DNA of 64,000 nucleotides from Apoderus coryli. Its lineage: Eukaryota; Arthropoda; Insecta; Coleoptera; Attelabidae. The stretch's first letter is position 1, and the number at the start of each line of letters is the position of its first letter. The translations under genes were made by a program, and so were the position numbers. Shown here in pieces: positions 24,001-34,685 of this stretch. Under the pieces are notes generated by a model that saw nothing but the letters and a program-made list of their open reading frames with translations, was not told the DNA's origin and searched no databases. The DNA is taken from positions 40,683,253-40,747,252 of the forward strand of contig OU452199.1 in NCBI GenBank assembly GCA_911728435.2. Direction: 5' to 3'.

Positions 24001-27000
24001 AATTTAAATAGTTTTAATGTATGCTGCTACACTTGTTCTTGATTTACGTTGTTGGGAATCACTGTTTATTGTTCAGATGTATTAGTTGGTTTAATTCATA
24101 TTATGGTGTAGCCTTAAAACGACCGAAGGTTATTAATAGCTAACGATAACTCATTAATTTTTGGAGAGAAGTCATAGGAATAGAATGAAAGTTTTATCTG
24201 ATATAACTTTAAATTAACAGGAAAGAAGTGCTCTCTAGAAAAAGAATGTGATAATTATTTTTGAATAAGAATTAACTTTGCTTTATTTCTAACTCATACA
24301 TATAACCCTCTCCTACGCCTACTAAGTTCCCAAAATCTATTCTATTTGGCGCAGGAAATTGTAATATTGAAACTAACATTAACCCAAATCTAATATACAG
24401 GGTGTCATGAAATAACTGTATAACCACAAATTCCGCAACTAAAAATATGCCGATCGAGGGAAATAATATACCTATATCCAATGTTGCTTCGTTTTGCCGG
24501 TACAGCGCGCTTAAGTTTTTACGGAATAATTTCCAAACGCCTTTATATCGATTTTCGCTAATTTTGGAACTTGTTAATGCCTAGAAATTTCAAAATGGAG
24601 TGTGATTCGGAAATAAAAGTTTGTATTTTTGTTGTACCCCGTACAAATGACTTAAATTATTTCTCTAACACTAGCTGATTTCATTTTAAGACTTTTCTGT
24701 CTCTTCTAAGATCGGTTGTCACCCCAAAACAGAATTTTAATAATAATTATTTTTATAATTGTATTATTTTCATTATTTCCAATAAACTAATATAACGAAA
24801 CAAACTAACTACTTTATTCAAAAATTAGAAGAAAAAAAAATATTGGCAGAGCTGGGATTCGAACCCATAACCTTCCGCATACGAAGCAAAGGCCCTACCA
24901 ACGACGCCACAGTGACTTTGAGAATTTCATAAATATATTATTTGTAATATATACAATGTGATGAGTTTGGAAGAGGAAAAACTTTTTTATTTGTCGATTT
25001 AGAAGAAAAAGTCATTCTTCATTAAAATGTCTGCTTGTGTCGAAACCACAATTTCAAATACCAAATTTACGATTACTATACAGGGTATATGAAAAATAAC
25101 ATTTTTAATTTGATTTTTTTGTTTTTTTTTTTAATTTTATGAAAATATTTTCAAAACCGTGATTTACTACACTAATTGTGCAAAAAACAGTAATAAACTT
25201 TTTTCTCAAAGTGGTTCATTTCATAGATACTATTAAAATAATAAAATTAAAAAAACAATAAAATCAAAATCATTAAAAATATTATTTTTGATATACCCTG
25301 TATAGTAATCGTAAATTTGGTATTTGAATTTGTAGTTTTGAAACAAGCAGACGTTTTTATAAAGAACGACTTTTTCTTCTAAATCTACAAATAAAAAAGT
25401 TTTTCTTTTTTTTTTCCCAACTGCCTAGCTGTGGAAATTTTAAACGCTATTTTCTCGAGAATTATGGGGGGCAAATATCAAAAGTCACCTATCGCTGTAA
25501 AGCTAGGGATGCTAAAAAAATAAAAAGTATCGATACCAATACCGATACTTTTTGCCAAGTATCGATTCCTACCGATACTTGTCTAACAAGTATCGATACT
25601 CTTAGGTATCGGTATCGAAACTGTACACAACTGTTGAATGTATATTAGATTTCAACCTTCTGAATGTATTGATCACCAAAAAAAAAAAATATACACCGAT
25701 ACCCCAGATAAAGTAAAGTATCAGATACGACGGCCGGCGGAATTTCTTTGATGTTTGTGTCCTAAATCTCGTGACCTTGACGCCATTATTATAATAGTTT
25801 TTCCGGGTTTATTCCTTTTGCCTTTTCGTTTGAGTATAAAGTAATGCCAACAATTCGGAATATTCCTTTTAATTTCAAACCTATTTTGTTGACGACAAAT
25901 TGATAATTAAACATAGTGTGTGTATAGTACCATTATCATCAATTGGAACTAGGTACTCAATTGTTTGTTTTATAATGTATTTTGAAATCTAAGTTAATAA
26001 TAAAAGTAAAAATAAAGTAAATTTTAGTAAAATTATTTGATTATAAACCAAATTCTCGATGTTCGTCAATATTATTTGTTCAACAATTAAACTAAAAATT
26101 ATTTGAATTGTATTTACATTTTAAACATATGGAGTGTATGCATTAAGGGCTAAATAATATTTCCAAAATTGAATTTAATATTTAATCATTCATCCTATTG
26201 GCATAAAATTGAAAATAACATAAAATGTATTATAATTTTAAATACTCTACTACTAGTTACTCTTAAATCTGCATGTTTTATTTAAAAAGCGCGATCTCAG
26301 CATTTTGAACCATCATATTTCATGAAATATGGTTGTGATACCTACCTATATATACCAGGATTATTTCAAAGCTTTTCAAATTAATTGTTTCATTTTAAAC
26401 AATGACTAAAGAGCAGTAAAAATGGCAGAAAGTAGACACTTTCACTTTAATAAAGAGGCCAAATTGTATTTCATTTTTACTAAGTTCATTAAACAGTAAT
26501 TTTTTACGATGTTTAAAAATAGAATAATGATCAGTGAGAACTTGTAGTTCTCACTTGTGTTGCCGCAATTTAGGGATATTTTCTAATATGTCAAAAACAA
26601 CCACAACAAACAAAAATATCTTAATTCTTTAATAATATAAAATAACTGCTGTAATTATTATTATAAACTTGACTTTCCAATGTATAATTTCATATAGGTA
26701 CGTACTGAGTACATGTAAACAAACCTTTCAATATCTTTCGGAAATTGGAAAAATGAACAATTCTTTAACACTGTTCTTGAAATACATCCAGGTACTAAAC
26801 AATAAAATCCACCGGTTTTTGATCCCATGTTTTTTATAATAGCTTAATTATAGGTATAAAGAAGAAATACTAGAGTAGTAAAAACTACTGAATATACCCA
26901 CAGATCTAGAATGTACCTAACCTATACAAGTAACTATATATTACGAACAATATATGATTTAAAGTACAAAATTAATAAACTATTAATAATAAATTCTAAT

Positions 27001-30000
27001 AACAAAATAGCAACGTTAATTTGAATATAAAATTATTAAATAATCAGATGATCACTTTAATTTAAGAATATAAACATATTTTTACATAACCTCAAAAATT
27101 TACTAAACAATACCAGCTGTTTCAAATAGTTTCAAATAGTTAAATGGTCCGGCAGAAGTGTGAAATATTTGGGTTTACTAAAGAAGAAATTATAAAAAAA
27201 TTACTAAAACATATATTTACTTGCTTTTAACTAATATTCAAATTTTCACGAATTTAATACCATTTAGTATTGTCATATTTACTTGAAACTTTTTTTAATC
27301 ATTAATAATAAGTAATAATTGTGCAAGCATGTATTCATACATTTGGCAAACACTATAAAAACTACTATAATAATGGCCGCCAACTTTTCCCAGTGTCTCA
27401 TCTGTCCTGTTTATCTGGGCCGATACTGCTACGAAAGTATCAATACCAACTTGGAATCGTTCTAAAAGTATCGATGCCAAAAATACTCGATACTGTGAGT
27501 ATCGATACTCTCGAAGTATCGTTAGCATCCCTATGTAAAGCAGATAAAAAATGCTTTAAAATGATGTATCACTCGACCCCTACTGCTAGCTATCCCTATC
27601 ACAGGGTTTAAGCGATTTCAACCAAAATATAATGGCGTCATCCTAGGACTGCCCCAAACTCATATACCAAAACTTAGCTAACTTGGTTAAAGCGAGACAA
27701 CTTCCATCTGGCCTTTATCTCAATTTTTTTTGTATGACGGAAATTTTACAAAAGACAGAAAAGTCTTAAAATTGGAATCAGCTAGTGTCAGAGAAATGAT
27801 TTAAGTACAGAGTTCAACAAAAATACAAACTTCTATTTACGAATCACGCACAAAAAAACGCATTTCCGTCAAAAGTCGCCAATAATCATAGTAATTCTTA
27901 GTTCCAAAGTTAGAGAAAATTGATAAAACTGTTATGGAAATATTCCGAAAAAACTATATTAATTTGAAAACTTTCGCGTCCTGTAGAGGCAAAACGAAGC
28001 AACGAGGAATTTGTGGTTACCACACCAGTGAATTTGAGTAATAATTATTTCTAATTCTTTTGGAGTATGCATGTTTGTGAGATGTTTTCATGACAATTAT
28101 GTTATAATAATTCTTCATAGGTTACTCTTCTCATGATGATTATTCCAGTGATGAGAAACATTCGTCCAGGGCCAGGCGAGACAAAGGTAACAATAAAAAT
28201 CATAATTTGCACTTTTTTTTGTATTAGGGGACTTTGGTAGAGCACTAGATATTAGTATAGTTGATATTTAATGAGAATAGTGGGTTATAGGGCAAATTGA
28301 CGCAACAATTATTTTTAGATTTCTTCACAATAACATCATGCAAAGTGTTGTTGCTTCAATTGGCCGTATTAAAATAGTTTAAATATATTTATATGGTTTA
28401 CAGAAATCTGATTGTAGGTAGGGGGTAGATTACATAACTCTCCTTCAATATTTATTTTAAAATGTTAGAATTTTAAGTAATAGTAATCCGTGCTCAGTCT
28501 CCTATAGTAAGTTTTAAATGCTAAAAAAAAAACGGTAAATAAAACTACTACAGTACTACTAACTTTCTTTTTATTTATTTATTTAAGATACACTACCCAA
28601 ACCGATAAATAATCCAATTAAAGGGCAGGAAAAATTACAGTAAATTCTTAATATTTGACACTAAATTTATGTTCTGAGAAATATATTTTTTATACAAGAC
28701 AAAGTTGAATCAAAAATATCAATTTGCTCGGACACAGAGTTACAAGTATGGTACATAAAAGGAGAACGCAACAAACAAATTAGTACGCGGGGCCGGAAAG
28801 TAAAATACGATTCCGTTATTACGTGTACGTAGATTTGGGACACAAAAAGGAATCTGGCTTAAGAACTCTGGACAGTCAAGAAGTCCATTAATAATTTTAA
28901 AAAGCAATACTAGAGCGGAATATTCTCTCCGAGTATTTAATGATACTAGATTAAAACGGTTTAGCAGAATATCATGAGGAAACCCAATGGATGGATAAAC
29001 CCCATCAACCCCCCGAAACCACAGCAACTTGGCAAAACGACGCGGGATTCGTTCAATATTAGTTATGTGTATGGCATACATAGGATTCCATACTACAGAT
29101 GCATATTCCAGTTTAGATCTGACAAATGCGTTGAAAAGAAATGAGTGTTTGAGGTGTCACAAACCTAGATATCTATAGGATGCTGAAACTATATTATTGT
29201 AATAATTAGTGAAGCTCAGTTTACCATCAAACCAAACACCTAACACAAGTTGTTAATGGACTATTATTTATAGAATATGAAAATTTGACAGGGTTTATTT
29301 TCCGTGTATAGGAAACACTAAAACATTTATCAATATTCAGATAAAGATTATTACGGACACTCCACTCATATACAACATTTAAATCGTCCTGAAGATGAGA
29401 ACACTCTTCAGTACTATTAATGACAGAATATAATTTAAAGTCGTCAGCATATAATAACGAACTATTTGTCAAGCCACTAGAAATATCATCGATAAAACAC
29501 AGGAACAACAATGGTCCAAGGACAGAGTCCTGGGGAACACCAGATGACACTTTAAAATTTGCGGAACGAAATCCTCGACTTTCCACATAGTGAAATCTAT
29601 CCTTCAGATACGACTTCAAAAGCAGCAGTAAATTATAAGATAATCCATCAGTTTACGCAGTAGAATACCATGATCAAGTCTATCAAAGGCTTTAGAAAAA
29701 TCAGTGTAGATTATATCTACCTGACCCCCGTTATCAAGTCGCTCAGTTAGTTAAAAACCAATAAATTAGTTGACGTAGAACGACCGGGAAAAAAGCCATG
29801 TACCGATGAAATCTGACGCCTAACATGGCTCATAATAATATCGTGGAGCACAAATTCAAAAACTTTGGAAAAACACGACTGTATGGAAATTGGTCTATAA
29901 TTTGAAATTATCTCCCTTCTTATGAACCGGCGTTACTCTAGAAGATTTCCAATCAGAGGGGAAACTACACGATCGCAAAGAAATATTGAATATTGTACAC

Positions 30001-32973
30001 AATGTTTAGCAAACACAGTTACAAAAGATGGTATACCATCAGGACCCGATGTAAATTTAGCTTTTAACCTTCTCAAAGCTCCATAGACCTCCGTCTCAGT
30101 AATCACGCGATCCGGTAAATGAGACACATTCACAACATCAAACAATCCGTGATCAATATCAAATGCCTGAGATGCAACGTGTGATGTGATGAAAAATTCC
30201 GCAAATTTATTCACAAGTTCCTGCGGATCTTCAATATTATTACAATTATAAGTCATACTACCAGGCAATCGCCCAGATTTGCTTCTGGAATTGACAAAAG
30301 ACCAAAACTTGTTACGCTCAGCATCACGCAAGTACGTAAGTAAGAGGAAGTCACCTCAGTTTTTATATTGTGACGCAGAACTCTAAAATCATTGAAAAAT
30401 TGAGGATCCCCGGATGTTTTGTATTTTTTCCATAGTTTAGACTTCAATTTGATGCTGCGAACAATATCACCCGAAAACCATGGAGGATACTTAGAAATTT
30501 TTGTATATGAAATCGGCACCGATGCATTAAAAATTGCGTTCAACTTCCCATACAACAAATCACAGGCAAGGTCACTACAGTTGGCAAGACTAGAAAAGTC
30601 CAACTCAAGCATATGTCTATACATTGCAGGAAAATCAGCTTTGTTAAAATTAAAAAATTGTTTACAACTATTTGTTCTCATAGTGTTCCCTGTCTCATTG
30701 ATAATATAGTCAACATCTAGAGGAGGATTATGTCGATCAACTGGTAGGAAGTAATTCATAGACCCAGACACAGTTGCCGGAAATCGACTTAATATTAGAT
30801 CAAGCAATCTACCACTTTCATTTCTAGTAAAATTGACATTACTTATATCCAAAAATTGGCAAAAATTATTAAGCTGCATATGCAGGAATGTAAAATCACC
30901 CAATAATACAAGATCATTATTGTTAATAGGTAAGCGCTCAAATTTAAAAGACGACAGCTCCAGCGATGAAGAATTCCAACCTGACGGTTCTGATGCTAGT
31001 GACGATAAACCAAAAGTGTTGAATACGCGTAAACGTGGTAGACAAAAGAAGAAAGATTCATCGGACGAGGATGAGGCCAGTTTGACTGACGAGTCTGAAG
31101 ATAGTGATGTAAGTACAGTCTTCTTATGGCATTTAGGTTGTCATTTGTCATTCAAATTGTCAATTTTAAATGTTTACGCCTTCATTACTTAATTATCGCT
31201 AATAATAGTCAATGATAATATAGATTATTGATAAATTATAATCGAATAGGAGCCAAAAAGTAAAAGAAGAAAGAGCGTAAAAGCGAACAACAAATCCAAG
31301 TCACGTACACCGGCCAAGGGTCGCGGTAGAGGTAGACCGAAGGGTGCAGCAACGCCACGTCGCGGACGGAAATCTAAACGAAAGGAAACGTCCGATGAGG
31401 AGGAGGATGATAGTGACCAGAAGATGGACGATGGAAGTTCGTCGGAAGACGAGCCTTTGGTTAAGAAGAAGACGAAGTCTTCAGAGCCCCCCACTGTAAG
31501 TAGCAAATTAATTTATTGAATTGATTCTAGTGTTTCCTTAATGTATATTGTTCGTTAAATTTTGTTGTTTAGTGATTTATCTTAGAGATTTATTGGTATT
31601 TTTAATAGGATGATGAAATCAAAACGTTCATTAAGAGCATACTTGAAGGTGCAAATTTGGAAGAGATAACAATGAAGACTGTTTGTCAGCGAGTGTATGC
31701 TAATTATCCAGATTTCGATCTCTCACATAAAAAGGACTTTATTAAAACTACAGTAAAATCCGTAAGTATAACAAATATTATTTAAAAATTTAATGGAATA
31801 TTTACTATTGAGTGATCTCTAAGCGCTAGGTCGTCGATTCTATATGTCAAACAGTGACACATCATTTTAAAGCATTTTTTATCTGCGTTACAGCGATGTA
31901 TCACTTTTGATATTCGCCCCATAATTCTCGAGATAAATTCGTTTAAAATTTCACCAGTTAAGTAACATTTGCTTTAAAGGACAGAGACTACAGAGTACAT
32001 AGCAGTTTTGTTTAATTCAACAAGACATAGAGATTTAAAGGGAATTAAATTGGTCTCCAGTTTTGATTTGACTAATTTTGATAAATGTCGGAATAAACTC
32101 CAAACGCTATTTGCAGATATGGTTTACTGAAAATGAAATTTTGTGAAACAAATAGCAAGACAGAGGATAATAAATTGTAAAATATTGCTAAGGTATATAG
32201 AGTGTATCGGTAATTTTATTATTCTCCTTCTGCCATGACATTAAAAAAATCAAAAAATCCATTCCAAAGTGTGACCCAAATTTCCAACATTGACGAAGAG
32301 CTTATACTAGCACAAGAGATGATTGACAAAGATATGTTTTTGGCGACATCTAGCGCTTTATGTAACAAGCAATTAATAAATAAAGCATCCAGGTAGGGAA
32401 TTCGGGCGCATCTAGTTTTGGCAATATGATATAATGGAGTTGTTACTTGTCCGGCCATCGTTTTTGCCTGCTCACGCGAGATGTTGCCAAAAACATTTCT
32501 TTGTTAGTCATCTCTCGTGCTAGTATAAGCTCTTCGTAAATGTTGGAAATTTGGGTCAAACTGCCTGCCGATCACCACTGATGAGTTGTGGATCAACGAA
32601 ACGGCCCGTCTGGTAAAAGCATGGTAGTGTGAAACAAATTTTCTACATAACTAAAAGTCTTATTACTCTGGTGCATCTAGTGTTGGCAATCGGATATAAT
32701 GAGTTGTTACTTCTTGTCGGGCCATCGTTTGTGAACTGTGTTTCACCGGGCATATTGCCTACTCACGCTAGATGGCGCCAAAAATATCTGTAAATATTAT
32801 ATATTTATAAATCAAACGCCGCAGAGATCTGCTCCACAAAATTCTTTATACTATACTTCTGTCTAAATATGGCGCCGTACTATTGTTTTTGGGTATAATC
32901 GCTTTCTAATCAAACTGTGTTTGAAATATTTTTGTAATTTCATTTTATTTTATTTCAGCTGATATCAACGTGA
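18090..32973 (+). CDS. Dek: DEK homologue, chromatin protein, 11 coding exons
   Basis: Nuclear chromatin-binding protein that alters DNA topology and associates with spliced mRNPs. Coding exons: 18090-18131, 18388-18589, 18895-19055, 19110-19334, 19419-19628, 19706-19898, 28121-28186, 30930-31108, 31250-31495, 31609-31761, 32959-32973. All junctions are GT/AG and keep phase, giving 563 residues. Residues 1-200 are extremely acidic. The pre-SAP/SAP region (about 225-330) has ISRFTNEDLKLLYRILFKAT, then VSAVQKFDVKHLKSVCEMLD and TGTKDDLVGRIIDFL. The middle has Ser/Asp/Glu runs and an AT-hook-like GRGRGRPKG. The C-terminal DEK domain (509-563) has TMKTVCQRVYANYPDFDLSH and ends KTTVKSLIST. The last exon supplies only four residues. 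Two long introns (8.2 and 2.7 kb) are filled with mobile DNA. The acceptor at 30930 is the least certain. Confidence 0.95.
20140..20345. repeat. Repeat family copy 1 (GATGTTTTTGGC.ACATCTAG) in DEK intron 6
   Basis: It contains CACCAGACGGGCTGTTTCGT, TCATCCGTAGCGATCGG and GACAAGATGTTTTTGGCAAC near 20262. The same words, some inverted, recur at 23480-23815 and 32270-32790, so three diverged members of one non-coding family lie within this single gene. Confidence 0.7.
20470..22563 (-). pseudogene. Antisense jockey-like LINE in DEK intron 6
   Basis: The minus frame 22563-21343 has an endonuclease tail (VTGDFNVHF, HHLSDHNGI), then RT. The EN and RT are joined abruptly at about NIDSRFLTF, so the linker is missing. 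RT motifs: SSDCYELN, PIYKNKGS, NYRPISILP, QYGFRNKRSTT, FYDLTKAFDCV, GVPQGSVLGP. The catalytic box reads FDDDTT where the family has (F/Y)ADDT, so Ala is replaced by Asp. A frameshift near 21345 leads to 21350-20601 with the C-terminal thumb (KFLGVHLDPKLTW, FYNKLPSHIKNL). The 3' tail region is GATA-rich (20455-20470). Truncated at the 5' end and inactive. Confidence 0.88.
22626..23167 (-). pseudogene. piggyBac-like N-terminal exon, no start codon
   Basis: An open minus frame of about 180 codons runs from an acceptor (ATTATTCCAG, ending at 23168) to TGA at 22626-22628 and contains no Met. It begins RKSALTDEEIAEILENSDF, passes through a Glu/Asp-rich segment and a Lys/Arg-rich one (KRKTTPNPTTKNPKRQKVEK), and ends TPLDYFSQYYDDFFKEVTEFY. 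LTDEEI...NSD and the final PLDYF..YYDD match the N-terminal region and the start of the catalytic domain of piggyBac-like transposases (family knowledge; no search possible). The stop falls where the catalytic domain should begin. An AATAAA follows near 22590. It lies antisense in DEK intron 6, directly abutting the LINE. Confidence 0.5.
23480..23815. repeat. Repeat family copy 2 in DEK intron 6
   Basis: GATGTTTTTAGCGACATCTAG (23564) and AAGATGTTTTTGGCGACATC (near 23605) run forward. CTAGATGTCGCCAAAAACATC at about 23764 runs in reverse. The block also has GCATCTAGTGTTGGCAAT-like and GTGTTTCACCGGGCATATTG segments shared with 32660-32790. Confidence 0.75.
24845..24914 (-). tRNA. tRNA-like sequence, degenerate (tRNA-derived repeat or pseudogene)
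   Basis: On the minus strand, an A-box-like TGGCGTCGTTGGTAGGGC is followed by an anticodon-like arm and then a clear B box, GGGTTCGAATCCC, closing the T arm. A loop TTCGTAT would give anticodon CGT. The acceptor stem does not pair (5' GTCACTG against 3' CTCTGCC), so a functional tRNA is unlikely. A SINE head or transposon-carried tRNA relic fits better. Confidence 0.5.
24970..25425. repeat. Foldback element nested in long-TIR element
   Basis: CCAAATTTACGATTACTATA followed by CAGGGTATAT (left, about 25059-25095) is mirrored by ATACCCTGTATAGTAATCGT (about 25292). Outer parts with AAAGTCATTCTTCATTAAAA and CTGCTTGTGTCGAAAC mirror 25340-25420. Arms are about 140 bp. Confidence 0.8.
25504..27533. 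mobile_element. Non-autonomous hAT-like element with perfect 8-bp TSD
   Basis: It starts TAGGGATGCTAA at 25504 and ends with the reverse complement TTAGCATCCCTA at 27522-27533. The flanks are TGTAAAGC (25496-25503) and TGTAAAGC (27534-27541), an exact 8-bp duplication. Dense subterminal repeats of GTATCGATAC and variants lie at both ends (25528-25622, 27422-27522). The 2-kb interior is AT-rich without any transposase frame. An empty-site relative exists at 31857-31935 in the same gene. Confidence 0.9.
28562..30929 (-). pseudogene. Antisense jockey-like LINE in DEK intron 7, ending at exon 8
   Basis: The minus strand begins at about 30929 with NNNDLVLLGDFTF, the endonuclease GDFN box, then SGSMNYFLPVDRHN (frame 30903-30253). 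Frame 30331-29933 carries FWSFVNSRSKSG and the RT N terminus (FTSGPDGIPSF). The fingers and palm at 29930-29620 are broken by stops and frameshifts. Frame 29619-29227 has GVPQDSVLGPLLF (Gly to Asp within PQG) and an intact YADDFKLY. Frame 29081-28740 is the C-terminal tail. The 3' tail is (TTTA)n on the plus strand at about 28570. A 5'-truncated, inactive copy whose truncation point lies at the DEK exon 8 boundary. Confidence 0.88.
31857..31935 (-). repeat. Empty-site relative of the hAT insertion locus
   Basis: Read on the minus strand, CTCGAGAATTATGGGGCGAA... continues through ATCGCTGTAACGCAGATAAA to TGCTTTAAAATGATG. The same sequence surrounds the hAT-like element (25460-25503 and 27534-27565), but there TGTAAAGC appears twice with the element between. 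Here it appears once, as TGTAACGC. Confidence 0.85.
32270..32795. repeat. Repeat family copy 3 in DEK intron 10
   Basis: It contains AAAGATATGTTTTTGGCGAC (about 32329) and inverted partners GATGTTGCCAAAAACATTTC (about 32480) and GCTAGATGGCGCCAAAAATA (about 32769). The words TTTCCAACATTGACGAAGAG and GAGCTTATACTAGCAC at 32281-32315 fold back on CTAGTATAAGCTCTTCG at 32520. Same family as 20140 and 23480. Confidence 0.75.
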
Positions 32974-34100
32974 ACTTCTGTGTATCTTTGGCGTAGAGGT
33001 TAAGAAATATTGTTTTTTTTTATTAAAGAAATCTTTTCACCTATACATATGCATAATTCTAAGTACAAAATTAACAAATATGTATTTTCATGATTCAATC
33101 CATAATAATTAGAGAAAAGGAACATAAATTGTATCGTTGACGAGTTTTAAAAAAAGTTTTTTTCGGTTGTTAAATATTAAGTAGTAATTATTAGATTATA
33201 TTATTCACATAAAATAGCCTTGTAATTTTGTCGTTAATTTTTCATTTTGTCTCTTAATTCAGATAATTTAAATTATTTTGTGAAGTAACAAAATATTATT
33301 TAATTATTATAAATCAAGATATAGTTATTATATTATATTTAAACAAACTTATATTGTAAAGAAGAAGCTATTAAAAGTAATGATTGTACTAGTGTAATAA
33401 TTTCAGAAAGAGAATCAAATAGATGGATGCTGGTGTTTTCATCTTTTAGTTGATGTTTTTTTATTTATGATTTTGATGAAATGAAAGTGGGGAAAAGTCA
33501 GTTGAATTGATGAAATATTTCAGAGGAATTGTGCTTCGGTTTTATGCTTGTTACTTTTTATTTAGCATGATGTCTGATCATTTTTAGGCCTCTTAGTTCT
33601 GCTTCAATTTAATCTAACCAACGTATTTTATACATTTAATCAATTTTCCTTCGTATTATTATTCAAATAATAAATATGTACCGAGTGGACCGTTTATCTT
33701 TTTCTGAGAAACTATAAATGGTACAACAAAAAGTGTGCATTTGAACAAAACGAGAAAAACAGGGAAAACTAAAATAAAAGTTCATTGAATTTGCTGATAG
33801 TCATCAAAATACGTCAGTTAGTTGTCCGCGACATTATAGGCGTTAGATATCTCCCTCCAGCTCCTTGCTCATTTTTTTTTATTGTAGAAGAAACAAAAAA
33901 ACTGAAAATTAGCACATACAGGTGAGTGAATTGCTGATATTTGGCGTTGAGGGTATCGCCTTTTAAATTAATTTTTTTTTAATTTCAACTACAGCAGCAG
34001 CAGGAGAAAATTAATGTTAATGTTGCCAGGGGCAATAGAAAGCCAAGCGGGTTAAACATGTTCGTATTATGGTAACTGAATTGTTAGGGGTTTCGACGGT
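32974..34100. other. DEK 3' UTR and intergenic DNA
   Basis: AT-rich sequence after the DEK stop. No strong AATAAA appears soon after the stop, so the 3' UTR end cannot be set. No further gene is seen. Confidence 0.45.
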
Positions 34101-34275
34101 TTTGAGGCGCAATGCACACTGAACGGACGAGGGCGATGACGGGGCAGGGACGTAACCGAGACGTAACGTCTGCCAATCCACACAGGGGCGAGGTAGTGAC
34201 GTGAAATTTCGGTCAGTACGTGGAATGCCGAGGTAAAGTTTTGTCTACAAACGTGGCTACCGACTGGTTTAGAAC

Positions 34276-34455
34276 ATGGATTATTCAAGTACTGATGAAG
34301 ATATGTTGGATTGGGTGTACGTGGCTAATGTGCAAAAAAACAGACAATTTTGGGGCATCCGTTGTGGCTAAAGAAGGGGCAAACTAGTGGAACATTCAAC
34401 GTTATGCGTGAATTAAACACATATCCAGATCGGTTCCAGAATTTTTACAGGATGG
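34276..34455 (+). pseudogene. Harbinger transposase N-terminal fragment
   Basis: The ATG at 34276 begins MDYSSTDEDMLDWVYVANVQ and reads to RQFWGIRCG then TAA. A one-base shift near 34352 restores HPLWLKKGQTSGTFNVMREL, then NTYPDRFQNFYRM. The pattern W.HP....R...G.F..L...L..D...F..YFRM is typical of the N terminus of PIF/Harbinger nucleases (family knowledge). The catalytic DDE domain is absent because of the internal deletion, so it is dead. Confidence 0.65.
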
Positions 34456-34490
34456 CTCTTGTAAAAGATGGCCTTGCAAAGAAATCAACG

Positions 34491-34685
34491 AATTGGAGGG
34501 AACTTACCTTCAACACAAATTTTTTTTGCGATTTTCTGCCAGGCTTGGTACTGAGCACTCTCATTACAGTAATCTGAACGACTATGATCGTATAAGCATG
34601 GATATTTTCCAATTTCTTCACAAAATTGAATATTAAATCCAATATCGTCTCGCATTCTATTACTATTTTTTTTACTACGCACCAA
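34491..34685 (-). pseudogene. MADF-domain exon of Harbinger accessory gene
   Basis: The minus frame begins MRSKKNSNRMRDDIGFNIQF and contains CEEIGKYPCLYDHSRSDYCN and AQYQAWQKIAKKICVE, the MADF (Myb/SANT-like) signature: a Tyr-Pro-x-Leu-Tyr, a Tyr-x-Asn, and an Ala-Trp-x-x-Ile-Ala block. A GTAAGT donor follows GTGTTGAAG at about 34505. The continuation exon is missing. Harbinger elements commonly carry such a DNA-binding partner opposite the transposase. Confidence 0.75.

Larger units (their letters stand above)
24421..28025. mobile_element. Long-TIR element (~300-bp ends) containing nested insertions
   Basis: The left stretch 24421-24710 (AACCACAAATTCC ... GTTGCTTCG ... CTAACACTAGCTGATT) is repeated in reverse at about 27735-28025 (AATCAGCTAGTGTCAGAG ... 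CGAAGCAACGAGGAATTTGTGGTT). The arms are similar but diverged. Between them lie a tRNA-like sequence, a foldback (24970-25425) and a younger hAT-like element (25504-27533). No transposase ORF survives. It sits in DEK intron 6, ending about 100 bases before exon 7. Confidence 0.7.

Noticed and set aside
24398..24420. ACAGGGTGTCATGAAATAACTG as the true left border of the long-TIR element
   Set aside because: The right end has no matching ACACCCTGT word; pairing starts only at AACCACAAATTCC.
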